This document shows positions 46,130 through 57,621 of a stretch of DNA of 64,000 nucleotides, one piece after another. Below the pieces are notes generated by a model. That model was not told the DNA's origin, searched no databases, and saw nothing but the letters and a program-made list of their open reading frames with translations. Location: contig PJRA01000263.1 in assembly GCA_016987375.1 (NCBI GenBank), positions 1,429,409-1,493,408 of the forward strand, read 5' to 3'. The position numbers and the translations under genes were made by a program. Each line of letters opens with the position of its first letter. The stretch's first letter is position 1. The stretch is from Brachionus koreanus (taxonomy: Eukaryota > Rotifera > Eurotatoria > Ploima > Brachionidae).

Positions 46130-46447
46130 TTTTTATATATTAAATAGCAAACATTAGCAAAGAGACTGAATAAAGGTTTTTCTCTTTCGGGTAAGTCCCG
46201 GGAAATTCCCAAATTTATTTGGCAATGTGAAATTTCATACAAAATTTTCAATACAAAAATTAAAAAATTTTATAACTTTTGTTATAAAGGCCAGAATTTG
46301 TTCTGCTATTGAAACAAAGTGAGACAACTGTTGTTTCACTTTGTTTCAACAGCAGAACTGACCTTTATAACAAAAGTTATAGAATTTTTTAATTTTTTTA
46401 TTGAAAATTTTGTATGAAATTTCACATTGCCAATTTATTTTTCAAAT
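46130..46447 (-). repeat. dispersed repeat copy B, inverted, split by a palindromic MITE
   Basis: On the minus strand the repeat reads CTATTTGAAAAATAAATT, is interrupted by the MITE (46221-46431), then resumes AAATAAATTTGGGAATTTCC, CGGGACTTACCCGAAAG and its tail to about 46130. Copy A at 28706 shows the uninterrupted order. Confidence 0.85.
46221..46431. mobile_element. palindromic MITE with 9-bp target-site duplication
   Basis: A 211-bp near-perfect palindrome. The terminal repeat begins GGCAATGTGAAATTTCATAC, and the two arms stay paired through TTATAACTTTTGTTATAAAGG to a short centre near 46325. Flanking direct repeats AATTTATTT (46212-46220 and 46432-46440) are the target duplication. It has no coding capacity. 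A 9-bp duplication is typical of Mutator-like families. A half-length relative starts at 47555. Confidence 0.9.
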
Positions 46448-46591
46448 AGTAAAAAATTTTTTTAACTAACCAGTATTTTACAGAAGCAGTAGTTATTAAT
46501 ACAACTAAGAGCTATTCAAAACAAACCTCTAGTGACCATTGCTATAGCAATCGGTTGACTGTGCTTCGCCATCTAAATGTTAATCTTCGCT

Positions 46592-46826
46592 TTAACACTC
46601 AAAAACCGGATGAATTTTTTGACCTTTTTATTTAAATCTTTTTTAATACTTTTTTTCAATGAAAATAAAATTATTTTATAGAAAAAATTAAATAATTTTA
46701 TAATATTTTTGATTAAAGATTTGATTGAAAAAAAATTATAAAAAATGATTAAATTTATTGAAAAAAAAACAAATAAAGAAAGTTACAAAAGGGGTTCAAA
46801 AGACCCCTCCGGTTTTTGAGTGTTAA
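46592..46826. mobile_element. TTAA-flanked MITE, copy 2 (intact ends)
   Basis: TTAA at 46592-46595 and 46823-46826. Terminal inverted repeat CACTCAAAAACCGGA at the left and TCCGGTTTTTGAGTG at the right; the pairing even includes the TTAA and two more bases. The 227-bp AT-rich interior matches copy 1 (44460-44670) inverted. It lies directly beside a dead reverse transcriptase (46835-47990). Confidence 0.85.
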
Positions 46827-46834
46827 AGCTGGCC

Positions 46835-47990
46835 CTCACAATTTCTTCTGACAACTTATTCCAAGAACCAAAAACTCTGTTTTATAAGATAATCAAATCT
46901 TGATTTCTTAATTTTTCTCTCAAAAAGTTCCTGGAGCTTCTTCTAAGATTATGTTTATCTTTAAGTTGTAGTTTATACTTTTATTAAAATTCACAATCTA
47001 CTAGTTTGAACAGTTGAATTAGATTTGCATGTATCCTTCTTATTTTTAAACTTGGTAATTTCAGTCTAGATAGCCGTTGTGTATACTTCAAATCTGCAAG
47101 TTGTTAAATAGAGTAGACCAGTCCCTTGATCATCTACATACGTTATCTATATCCGATTGTAGACTAAGTATCCAAGTTACTTTTGAAACTTTTGATAACT
47201 GATATAATTTTTGAATCATCTGCAAAAATTTGACATTCATCTTCGATTAGTGATGTTGGTTAAGCTTGGTTAGCTGGTTAGCCAAATCAGAATTTTAGAA
47301 CCACGATTAATTTATGGTCAATTTATAAAAATCTTATATTTAAAAATTTTAAATTTTGAAAAAATGATGTTTTATTTACGAAAACAAATCTATCATAGAT
47401 CAGGCTGAAAATTCTAATTAAGTTGATTCATAAAGATTCATGAAAAATTGTTTTTACTTAATTTTTTTTTTAAATTACATCCATTTTTTCATCCTATTGT
47501 TAAACTAATATATTTAAGTTCAAAAATAGAATGTTTTAGAAATAATGAATTTTTGGCAATGTGAAATTTTAGTACAAAAGGGAAAAACTGTATAATTTTC
47601 TTTCTAGTTATGCAAAAATTGTTCTGTAAATAGTGCAGTGTTGTAAAAATTTTTACAAATTTTTAGCTCTTCAAAAACTATTATAATATATTTTTTTTGG
47701 GATACCAAATTAAAAACCAAATACTGGTTAGTCAAAAACTGTTTAAATAACAAAAAGTACTGTAAGGCACCCCACTTATCACATATACCTAATTTGGCAT
47801 GTTTCACAAGTACCACTTTCTGAGTTCTACCCATCAAAAATGATATCTTATCATGAGAAAATCTATAGAATGCTTTCGCATATACCAGACATGTGTACAC
47901 CAGATCCACCGAAAAATCTTGTTCTAGACCTTCAGTTATTATGTCAATTGTTTCCAACAGATTTTTCAAATTCATGTTGACAACCAAATA
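46835..47990 (-). pseudogene. non-LTR retrotransposon reverse transcriptase remnant with intact FADD box
   Basis: Minus strand, several frames. The start (47987-47604) reads NLLETIDIITEGLEQDFSVD, then AKAFYRFSHDK, which corresponds to the DFAKAFD..SHDKL motif with mutated aspartates. Around 47240 the palm box CQIFADDSKII is intact. Further on come WSTLFNNLQ (about 47110), YTQRLSRLKLPSLKIRRIHA (about 47060) and a C-terminal LRRSSRNFLREKLRNQ segment (about 46930). Multiple stops and frameshifts make it non-functional. It is related to, but clearly distinct from, the remnants at 10.2 kb and 20 kb. Confidence 0.8.
47555..47640. repeat. partial copy of the palindromic MITE
   Basis: GGCAATGTGAAATTTTAGTA followed by TATAATTTTCTTTCTAGTTA and TTGTTCTGTAAATAG follows the first half of the element at 46221-46431 with scattered differences. 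The second half is not seen. It overlaps the start of the dead reverse transcriptase. Confidence 0.65.
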
Positions 47991-50360
47991 TGAGGTTATA
48001 CAACAAATGTTCTAGCATTACATCTAGGCTCTCAATTAACTTGCAAATCAAACTGGTTAACTAGGCTGGACGATAATTCTTGGACAAAATCTTTAGCCAA
48101 TATTAGTTTTTTTTTATTATAAGAAAATTTCCAAAAAGGTTCTAAAACCGTGTATAAGAACACAAAGAGCAGCTCATATTTAAACATTTTAACTAAAAAA
48201 TAAAAATTCATTTAAAATTTTCTTTTCAATAAATTATACTGCCATTTCCGTTCCAGTTTACCAGCACTTTTCTTCAAAGTTTAAATTTTTCACCAAACGA
48301 TTATTTCACCATATAAGTAAATACATTTGATGTTTAAAATAAATTGAGAATGGCAGACTATTTGTATTTTTTTTAAAAATCAAATGTGGATATTAAAGAA
48401 ACTTTTCTTAATAGTTATAATAGATAAAAATCACCAAGTTTTTAAACATTTGTTTCAAATAAAACAAAATTAAAGCAAAATAAATTACAGGAAAAATAAA
48501 ATTTAATTAAATTATTTTAAAAAAGGCAAACTAACTAAATAACCAATTTCACTGACTGAAATTCTCTTAAAGTAATTGAGAGAATCATTAAAGATATATT
48601 GATGGCTTATAAGAAAAGATTTCATCTGTTTTAATTTTTTGACCAAAAATGAAAAAACTAAGCGACTAATAACGATAACAAGAAGATCAGTTTAAGTTAG
48701 TATTTAAAATTATAAACAGGCATAATACGATAAAATGGCACAATAGCTACATAGAATTTTAGAATTTTAGAAACTAACATTAATGCGATTTTAGCACCTT
48801 CAGAATTAAGAACTAAATTTCAATGCAAAAACTCTATCTTAGCTCGGATTAAATCACCTGACAAATTATCATGAAAATGAATGCCAACCATGCAGAACAT
48901 TGATGCTTGATTCTCAAAAAACATTAGAACTTCTGAGCACTGTCTTTTGTGGTAATTTTCTACTAATGCATATGATAATCATGCACAACCACAAGAAGTG
49001 AATTTTTAATTTTCTAAATACCAAAATTAATTTTAAAGAAAAAAATTTTTTGGAATTTTAAAATTTTTTTATGATCATTAGAATTATTTTTTAGTGAATA
49101 TAAATTTTTTTATTTCATCATTTTAATTTAATTTTTTGATTAATTTTTTTCTAGTAATTTGTCTTTGATGCTTCGTTTCCAGAATATATTTTCCAACCCT
49201 TAGCTTTTAATTTATAATTTTTGATCAAAAAATTAATTAGCTTTATACTCAAAAAGTCGAAATTTTTGATTTAAATTATAATAATAATATGTGTAAGCTA
49301 CATCAGGAGAAACTGAGGAGCTAGCTAAATGTGGTACCTAGTTAGAAATCCAACAAAGAAAGAAATTTCCAAAATATTTGTATTTCATAGTTCTTTATTC
49401 TCTTTTCACAGCTGTTTTTTTATGTATAAACATTATACTCCTAATTTATCCTTTTGTTTTCTGCAAATACTTGTCAAACCGGCATTTAAAGCTGTTTCTT
49501 AGTGTCGCTGTGATTTTTTTGGAAGATAATTAATTTCAGCTGTTGACCACTCTATTTATGATAAAATTTTCGAGCTTATTTGTCTTTGTCTGTTGTTTCG
49601 TTATTTTGACTTAATGATCTCTAATGCTACCTGCTGGTCCATTGCAAGAGAGTGCGCCACAAATCTTAGACAGGTTTTTGCCATTTTTGCATGCAATTAG
49701 TTTCTTTATTTCACTAGTTTAAAAAATAACACTTTTTCATGGATTTGATTATTTCATACTTTGATTATAATAAAATCAATAATCAAAAAAAAATAGGATA
49801 AAAATTTTATCATTGACTCAATTTTGTTTATTTAAGAATTTTAATTCATAAAAAATGAATATATATTTTAACTTTTTTTAGAATATATTTTTGACAAAAT
49901 AAAATACAATCTTGATTAATTGCTCTTATTTAATCTGAAAATTATTATCCAAATTTATTTTTGAAACAATATAGGGATTCTTTAAAAAGAAAACATTTCT
50001 CATTGAACTGGGTCATTCTAGTGAATTTAAATTCTTAATTTGACCAACTCGGTGAATTTTTTTAATTAAAATAATCTCTCAAGTGGTTTTAGAATTTTGC
50101 ATTGCAAATTTGTGAAGCCTAAAAAATATTGTCCATTTCGAGTTTAAATCTCTTATTATTTTTTCGTAGTTCCATATCAAAATATCAGCTTTCTAAGGTT
50201 ATATAAAAAGCACAAGAACCAAAAATAATTATGAAGTTGCAAAGAATTTATATAACTAAGTTCTATAGCAACTATGGAACTTATTTAAATATCTAATGTT
50301 AATAAAAAACTAAAAATTAGGATTATAAAATCATTTTTTTTTATTCTAAACTTTTTTAGA
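47991..50360. other. AT-rich intergenic region
   Basis: No supported gene, RNA or long repeat in about 2.4 kb. Slightly less AT-rich patches near 48850, 49300 and 49640 have no convincing frame on either strand. Confidence 0.5.
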
Positions 50361-51238
50361 ATGACTTCTCAAACGTCTATTAAAAAACTGCCCCCAATAA
50401 AAGAAGATGTTAACACTTTAAAGCAAAGAGTTCAAGATGTAAGCTTAAATTAGATTTAATATTTTTGGCCAAAATTACGTTTAAATTTTAATAAACATAA
50501 TAAGCAAAAAAGTTATAAAAATTTTAATTAGCTTGAAAGAGAAGTGGCACAGTATAAGTCAAGACTGGAAGAGCTGCGAAAGGCAAAAAACAATCTTATA
50601 ATCAAAAAGACAACTGAGTATGTGAAAACAGGAAGTCCAGCTCAGACGTAATTTAAATTCATAATTTATTAATATGGTCTAATTAATCTATTAGCAACAC
50701 TAGGGAAAAATCTACTGCTAGTCCTCAAGAGACCGAACAAGCTCCTTCAGCTAATTCCCAATATGTTGAAGTAATAATTGTTTCACTTGTTTTTAAAGAT
50801 TATTGAAAAGCTCAATTCTGGTAGGAATTGGAAAAAATGGTCCAGCCTTTACAGGATGAGCTTGGTGAAGCGAGAAACTTAATAGCAGCTTTAAAAATTG
50901 AAAATGAAGAATTAAAAGTATTCTAAATTTAGTGATTTATGTTTATGTTAATGTTTATTTTATTTCAAGGTTGAATTAGATCGAAAAAAGAAATTTTTTG
51001 ATGAAGAATTGGCGCGCTCGATGAACAAAAATGAAGAGTACAAACGAGAAATAAAGCAATGGGAAATAATGTATAAAGAATGGATGCAAATGATGGAAGA
51101 TCGAGTTACAAATATTAACAGAACTCATCAAATTCTCCAAGTAAGCAGCAATCAAATAAATAATTTTATTCATAAATTTCTCGTTTATCCATTAAGCAAT
51201 GCATTAGGCCTCCTACTGAGGACTCAACTAGTAATTAA
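50361..51238 (+). CDS. coiled-coil protein of unknown function, six small exons
   Basis: Exons 50361-50438, 50532-50647, 50695-50770, 50825-50917, 50970-51140 and 51197-51238 join in phase through GT-AG introns of 47-93 bp to 191 residues. The product is almost all predicted helix. A first heptad region (about 16-55, LKQRVQDLEREVAQYKSRLE) and a serine/threonine/proline linker (about 60-88) are followed by a second long coiled coil (about 88-175, with LEKMVQPLQDELGEARNLIA and EEYKREIKQWEIMYKEWMQM). The tail is QQCIRPPTEDSTSN. There is no signal peptide or membrane segment. I do not recognise the family. An acceptor-like CTTTTTTTAG lies 1 nt before the ATG, so that ATG looks like the start of a spliced leader or UTR junction. 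The consistent phases make the model credible. Confidence 0.75.
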
Positions 51239-52499
51239 TTAAAAAACAAGTGCCGATCAAGTGTTTTAGTCCATTTTTAAATGTTTTGATAGTTCAAACT
51301 CTAAAATAATTTATTTAGATAAATTTTTATTATTTTATTAAATAAAATTTAAATTTAAGAATTTAAAAAACTTATTTTTTGTTTGATTATTCTAAAAATT
51401 AATTAAGAGTTGATCAAAAAATTCATGATTGCCAGACGCCAAAATTTAAAATTTGCTTTCAAACTAAGAAAACCTGATTTATTTTGAAAAAAAAATATTA
51501 GAATAAGTTGGATTTTAGAAATTTATTTTTCTGCTATTAGATGAATTAATTTTTATTATTTGTTTTTTAGCTATCAAAATTATTTAATAAGAAAATAAAT
51601 TCACACTTAAGATAAAATGAAATTTATAATATAAATAACTCTTCTAATTAATCACTTAAAGTTTATAAACAATCACTTAAACTAAAAATGCTGTAAAATG
51701 TTTCTAAGAGTTGAATTTCATGCAGCTACAGCAGGATATCTGAATAGCTTTAGTCTTGCTATGGTAGCTGAAATAAAAAAAATTATAATTAGTCAGTGTT
51801 CAATTTAGTTATCCAGTTCTGTACGTAGTAGCCTTTCATTTTTCAATTTTATTTCTACTTTTCTCATCTTTTCTTCCAATTGATAATTTTGATTTAGATA
51901 ATAATGAGTGGCTAATTTTCAGCATCAGATCAGCATCCAGCCCTGGCAGTCGCGGACTCTTCGATTATTTTTTTCTTTTTTTTCCAATAAATACATATGA
52001 GATTGGGGTAAAACAAAGAATTTGCTTCAAACTGATCATATTTAATTACTAGCTTTGTATATCATATTGGTTCTTGTATTTTCTTATTTTTTTTCTATAA
52101 GGGACAAAAAAATTCTAAGTAGCATATTTTTTTAAAGCTTATAAAATGCTGGATCATCAAAAAAATTAAATTCAAATAGTAATGATTTTGCGTTATTTTA
52201 TAAAATTCAATTTTTAGTCAAAAATATCAAAAACGGTATAAATATGAAATGAAATGAGATAAAATGTTAATTTTGATAAAAATATATTCATCATACAAAA
52301 ATATATAATAATATAGAAAAAAAAATTGTCGATTAAAGATTAATTATTCAATGAACTGAACCTTGTCTTTTCCGCAGTTTACCTCAAAAGCCCTAATTAA
52401 TTTTGCATATTCGAAAACTAGACAAAATTCTGAATAAATTAGTGAGACCTTCGATTCTCTGCTTGCATGACTTAATCAAAAAAGGATTAATGGAAATTG

Positions 52500-53010
52500 T
52501 TTACAGTCTAACTTCGTTAAAACTAAAGGCTCCATTCCATAAAAACATGTTCCTTAATAAGAGGTACATCTAAACGAGTTCACATTAAAAAATATGGGAA
52601 AAAACAGAGAAAAAATTTTATTTGAAAAAAAAACTTTGATAAAATAAACTATTAAAAAAATCACCAAAAATCGCTGCTTGAGTGATAATTAAGAAATTTG
52701 AATTTTTTTTTCTGCTTGAATTGAATATATTTTGATATGGAAGTTTCAATTTGAATTAGCTTTTTCAAAAAATCTCATTTTATAAAGTTTATTTAATAAA
52801 TTTTTTTGTTCCATTCTAATTTCTAGAAACTCTTGTCTCTTGATATAATGTTATTTGGCTCTTCTTGCTTATCATCTCCATTAGATTCAATTATTTCCAG
52901 CTCAATTACTCATGCTTTTGTGCACCAATGAAATTATTTCATCATTGGTTAATTGGCCACAATTCGGAGTGATTTCATCTAGTTTACCATAAGCAAATTG
53001 ATAAAATCTA
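52500..53010 (-). pseudogene. possible pogo/Tigger-like DNA transposon C-terminal remnant
   Basis: Minus strand near 52990-52900 reads EITPNCGQLTNDEIISLVHK, then a frame change into ELEIIESNGDDKQEEPNNII. This resembles the acidic tail of Tigger/pogo transposases, where a TDEEI..V segment precedes an acidic run. At 52503 the plus strand has ACAGTCTAACTTCGTTAAAA, similar to pogo-type ends. The DDE core is not found, so the assignment is tentative. Confidence 0.4.
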
Positions 53011-53407
53011 ATTTTTATATGAAATGTATTTTTTAAACTGATCGTTTAGTTTTTCAGAAAGAGCTTCGATATGACCTAATTAGAGTAAAAAAAATTAATT
53101 TTGTTTTTTTTTCACTTTATCGTTATTAAGAGTTCAAAATTTATTATAACTAATATTCTGTGAAAATTTTTTGATATATTCGTTTTAAAAGGTTTTCGTT
53201 TAAAAGAGTTAATTCCAATTGTTGTAGTCAAAATACATAGCATTATTTGGGTCCTTTAGATAAAATAATATGTTCAATTAACATATATTTAATTGTTAGT
53301 TAATTTTTTTTTTAGTTAAAAAAAATCACATTTCAATTTGTCCATGGGACTTAAACTTTAATTAAATAAATAATTTAAAAATTTATGCATATAGATATTA
53401 TTATTAT

Positions 53408-53510
53408 TAGAAAAATAAATTTGGGAATTTCCCGGGACTTGCCCGAACGATAAAAGCCTTCTTTTCAGCCCCATTGCTAATGTTTTTATTTAGTATTTGT
53501 TATTTTGCTT
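53408..53510 (+). repeat. dispersed repeat with GGGAATTTCCCGGG core, copy C
   Basis: AAAAATAAATTTGGGAATTT, then CCCGGGACTTGCCCGAACGA and TAAAAGCCTTCTTTTCAG, matches copy A at 28714 and inverted copy B at 46130-46447. The alignment ends near TTTAGTAT. Upstream flank TAGAAAAATAA differs from copies A and B. Confidence 0.85.
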
Positions 53511-53580
53511 CTAGATATAAGATAGGCTTATAAACAAAGTAACTTAATGAGATAATCAGCAAATATAATCTTTAAAAAGT

Positions 53581-53650
53581 TTTTTTTCGATTAACTGAAT
53601 TTGCTGTTTAGTTCTGGTTAACATAAAATTCAGTTAGTCGATAAAAAAAA
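53581..53650. repeat. hairpin with about 20-bp stem
   Basis: TTTTTTTCGATTAACTGAAT at 53581 pairs with ATTCAGTTAGTCGATAAAAA at about 53628, with one mismatch and a small bulge. Loop about 24 nt. Possibly the pair of ends of a tiny MITE. Confidence 0.7.
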
Positions 53651-54385
53651 TTTAGGTAAACGAAATTTAACATTTTCATTTTTTTTTTAAATTAAATTTT
53701 TTAAAATTAATTAAAATAATTTTTTATTGTTTCTTTTCAAATTTAATCTTTAAGAATTTTTTTCAATAAACCATTTAAATTAAATATTTTTCTATATAAA
53801 ATAAGAATTTATTTATTCTAACTGAATCCGAAACGAAGATTTACAAAAACAAATTTAAGCTTTATTTTTGACTAGCCAGATATACCAACAGTGAGTTTTG
53901 GCTCCAAAAGCTGTGATTGGTAGGAATCGAACCACTCGCTTCTAGATGTCTAAAGATTTAAGAGCATAATGGTTTTTCAACAATTTGACGTAAAATAAAT
54001 AAATAAATAAAATATTTAATTAATTTAAAATCTCTAAACAAAATTATTTTCGTTTTAAAAGTTTATTTTCAAATTTTCAAGCAAAAATATTCAAAAATTA
54101 AAAATAGCGTTTCATTTAGTTTAAAAAAATATACACTAAAAATAAAATTATTAACAATAAAATTTTAAGTCTTATGCTTCAAGAAGAAAATAAAAATTCA
54201 GACTAGTTTTAGTCAAGAGAAAATTTCATCTTTCTTCTTGAAAGTATATTTGGTTAAAATCCGAAATAAAAAGACTCTAAAATTTACAATTATTTTCAAT
54301 TAAAAAAAAAAATATCACCAAAAATCGCTGCTTTAGTGATAATTACTTTTGTTAAAAAGTTTTTTTAAAAAATTCATTTTACAAT

Positions 54386-56237
54386 CTAAAAAGGAAGCAT
54401 TCTTCTTTTCAACTCGGTCATTATTAGCCTCTTTTCTTTTTGCAGCTTTTCAAAAATGCTTCTATTTTCAGTAGCACGTCTGGACAAGTAAGGAAGAACC
54501 TCTTCGACCGGTCCATATGGAACGTATTTGTACACCGAAAATCCAAGACCACCGAGATAAAAACTTATGTAATCGCACATACCAAGTAGCTGACCAAAGC
54601 AGATGACTCGATCCGAAGGCTCAATTCCATGTTCCATCATTCTAAAATGCTAAAAGTTAAATTTGTTTTTTTCCAATTTTTGGGCTTACTTTTCGACTGC
54701 AAATTTAACTGTTTGCTCATTATGACTGGCGACCATGACGCTAATTCGGCCAAGAGGATTTTTTTTTACCTCCTCAAGACAGTGCATCAAACTTTTTTCA
54801 TACATTTTTGTAGTTTCATCATAATTCTCGTTTATCGGATCCTCATATCCCATTTCTTTGGCTCTCTCTCTTTCTTGTTCCATATAAGCACCACGAACCA
54901 GTTTGGCACCAAAGTGGCAATTTTCCTTATTGGCCAAATCAATGTCATGTTTCAATGTGTTATAAGCACTCTTCAAATAATTTTGATAAGTGTTCAATAC
55001 TACACACCGGTTTCGATTAAACTTGCGCATTATCTCTACGGTTATTCGATGTATGGCATCTTGAAAATAAGTTTGCTCAGCATCAACAAAAACACGAACA
55101 TTCTTCTCAACTGCATGCTTAAAATAAATTTTTTTTTCTATTGTTTTTTTTTCTTTCTATCCATGATTCCTCATACAATATTCAAAAATATTTTATTAAG
55201 CTTACATTTTTTTTAAATTAAATTTTATGAAAAAAATTTTTTATTTTAATTTTAAGCCTAATTTGAAATCAATTTTTATGAGAAATCTTGTCAGCATTTT
55301 GATAAAAAAAATTCATCTTTATAATTTTTCTAAAATAAAAATGAATAAATACTTTGATTAATTCATCAATCCTAGAGAACATGTTCCTCAATTCACCCAA
55401 TTCATCAGAGGAGAAGCTTTGTCTATCTTTGACAGATTGTAAGCCATCTGTGTTGTTAAGGAGCTTGTCGAACTGTTCGTCACTCATTTGCATTACATTA
55501 TCCCAAGTAAGTAAGCTGTAATTATTATCAAGATCGTTCATTTGCTTGACCAGAGTGGAAAATTTGAGCAAAAGCTGTGGTCGAACGAGGGAAGTAATTT
55601 TGACGGCCGCAATGCCGGTCTGATGGGTCACATCCGAAACTGCATCAATGCAGTTCAAAAATATTTGCTTATTTTTATCCGAATTGTATTCGGATGGATG
55701 AAAATATTTTTTAGACGAGTCCAACTGGTCGGCCTCGTTGATGCCTTTGAAAGAATTGTCAGTGGCCAAGTCCTCCTCAGCACTGTAGTCCAGTATAGCT
55801 TTGACTCCATACTTCATCATATTTTCAACATTTTGTCTTATGTCATTCTGGTCCTCGCCGGCCACGAAGTGACCATAAAAGGTCATTCGCATCAGCTGCG
55901 TAAACAAGTGTTTGCCAAGCACTCGTCTCGAGAAACTTAGGAGAAATTTTTGATTGTCAATGAGAAAATTGAGACTGCACAGCTGAAAAACAAGATAGCC
56001 TCGGAGCAATTCCAGACTAGACTTGGACTTGAAAGCGGTCTCAGAGTCCTCGAAGGACAAATCCGGCTTGGGTCGCTGATTAGGCTCCATGTTCAAATTA
56101 GATATGGAAATAGTCTGGCCCTTGGAAGCCGAGCTGGTGCTTGTGTTGCGCATTTGAAGTGCTGGCAAAGCGCTTCGATACACCACCGATTTGGCTTGTG
56201 TTGCCCTCAATGCTTGGCATAAGTGACGACTCAACAT
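54386..56237 (-). CDS. PRODH: Proline dehydrogenase, mitochondrial (PRODH), three exons
   Basis: FAD enzyme oxidising proline to pyrroline-5-carboxylate, passing electrons to the respiratory chain at the inner mitochondrial membrane. Exons 55353-56237, 54690-55117 and 54386-54641 join in phase (introns of 235 and 48 bp) to 522 residues. The N-terminus is basic and serine-rich (MLSRHLCQALRATQAKSVVY), as for a mitochondrial presequence. Family blocks follow: LLRGYLVFQLCS, GVKAILDYSAEED, RVFVDAEQTYFQDAIHRITV, GAKLVRGAYMEQERERA, ISVMVASHNEQT, then CFGQLLGMCDYISFYLGGLG and YVPYGPVEEVLPYLSRRATE. The FAD/substrate barrel is complete. Met at 56237 is the first ATG and lies after an acceptor-like GTTGCAG. 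SLBP lies 342 bp upstream on the same strand. Confidence 0.95.
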
Positions 56238-56579
56238 GGTTTGGCTCTGCAACTTATAATTAAAATATTCTTGATTTTTTTTTCGTAATTTTTCGAACAG
56301 TCAAAACCTTATTAAGGGCTTTTTAAATTTTTGAATTTAAGTTATAAAATATAAAATAAAAATTTGTTTTAAAAAATTTTCTTGTATTTATACATCGAAA
56401 AAAAAAAATTAATTTTTTTTTAATTTACACCCTTAAAAAATTCTCTCTTAAGGCTGAAACAACAATATATTCCTGAATTTAATATGTATATACACCCAAA
56501 ATCATAAAATAATAAAAAAGTAAACTAATTGAATTTCGAAATTCTTGATATTTACATTGAAAGCTGTTTATGACGTCAT

Positions 56580-57621
56580 TCAACAGTCTGCTTTAAACTC
56601 GCTATCTTCAACAAAGACACAATCATCTTCGTTGTAGTCAATGATGTCGTAATCGTCCAAATTGTACGATATGCCACTACATCCACCGAAATCGTCCTTT
56701 TCATCTTCTGGATCGTTTGAATACCTTTTTAATTGCATAGATTTATTATATATTTAGAAAATTTTAAATTAAATACTTGAAATCTTTAAGTGCCTCCGGA
56801 TTTTCATCCCAAACATGCAAAAGCTTTCTCCATTTTTTAATCAAGCCATCGAATTTGCGTCTACTGCATTTTCTGAATTTGTTAGGCGTTTTCGGATAAT
56901 GTGGCTCTCGTTTTCTCCGAGGAACACTTTCTATATATCTTTTATACTCTGATGTAACTTTTCCAAAATTTATTTGCTTTTGTCTCTTTCGCAACACCTC
57001 GGCATCTGTTTCTATTTGCTGCATTAATGTCTCTCTGTCAAGTTTATATTTTTTCGACACTTTTTCTGTGTAATCACTGAGCGCTTTTGTCTGCTCTTCT
57101 AGCTCTTCAATTATGTCGGCCCAGTTACTGGACAAATTGCGCTGTATGGCCTCAGAGTTGTCCAGTTGCTTGAGACGACTGGCAGTCGAGCTGGTCTTTC
57201 GCTCGGACTTTGGGGTGCTGAAGAGTTTTTTTTTGTCCTTTTCCATGCACAAACTGAGCGAACCTTTGTCCATGTTGAGTCTACGCGGATGATGCGGTTC
57301 GAAATTAGGCGTTTTGAAGCGCTTTTTGGGCGACTCTTCACATGTAGTCTCTAAATGGTTGTTACGCTTCAGCGGCGAAGCTACTTCTTAATTAATTAAA
57401 ATGGAAATAAAAATTTTTTACAAAAATATCATCATCTTAATACTTCTTGCCGAGTTTTCCAAGTCAGACAAAGACTCAATGGAAAATTCATTCTCCGAAT
57501 CGGACTTGTTCCGCTTCAGGCTGGAATTTTTTTTATCCCTTTATTTCATAAAAAATTATTCATTTGGCTCAATTATGTTCAATGCTTACACTTGAATTTT
57601 TTCTATTCTATCTACTGACAT
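56580..57621 (-). CDS. SLBP: Histone stem-loop-binding protein (SLBP), four exons
   Basis: Binds the 3' stem-loop of replication-dependent histone mRNAs for their processing, export and translation. Exons 57590-57621, 57444-57520, 56777-57380 and 56580-56724 join in phase (introns of 69, 63 and 52 bp) to 285 residues (human SLBP is 270). The RNA-binding domain at about 160-230 is unmistakable: ETDAEVLRKRQKQINFGKVT, SEYKRYIESVPRRKREP, PKTPNKFRKCSRRKFDGLIK and KWRKLLHVWDENP. It carries the TPNK motif (201-204) whose threonine is phosphorylated in other animals. The N-terminal half is basic and serine-rich with SPKKRFKTP, a possible CDK/nuclear-localisation site. The last exon is a strongly acidic tail. 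An acceptor-like GTTCCAG lies just upstream of the ATG. Confidence 0.93.

Larger units (their letters stand above)
51239..54385. other. intergenic region with transposon debris
   Basis: About 3.1 kb without a supported gene. It contains a possible pogo/Tigger remnant (52500-53010), copy C of the GGGAATTTCCCGGG repeat (53408-53510), a 20-bp-stem hairpin (53581-53650) and a tRNA-like B-box patch (about 53920-53950). Confidence 0.5.

Noticed and set aside
53920..53950. tRNA gene
   Set aside because: B-box is good, but the T-stem does not pair and the acceptor and D arms are not convincing.
54629..55216. 195-codon plus-strand frame opposite PRODH
   Set aside because: Antisense of PRODH exon 2 and its intron; PRODH is strongly supported.
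55542..56222. Plus-strand frames opposite PRODH exon 1
   Set aside because: Antisense shadows without family resemblance.
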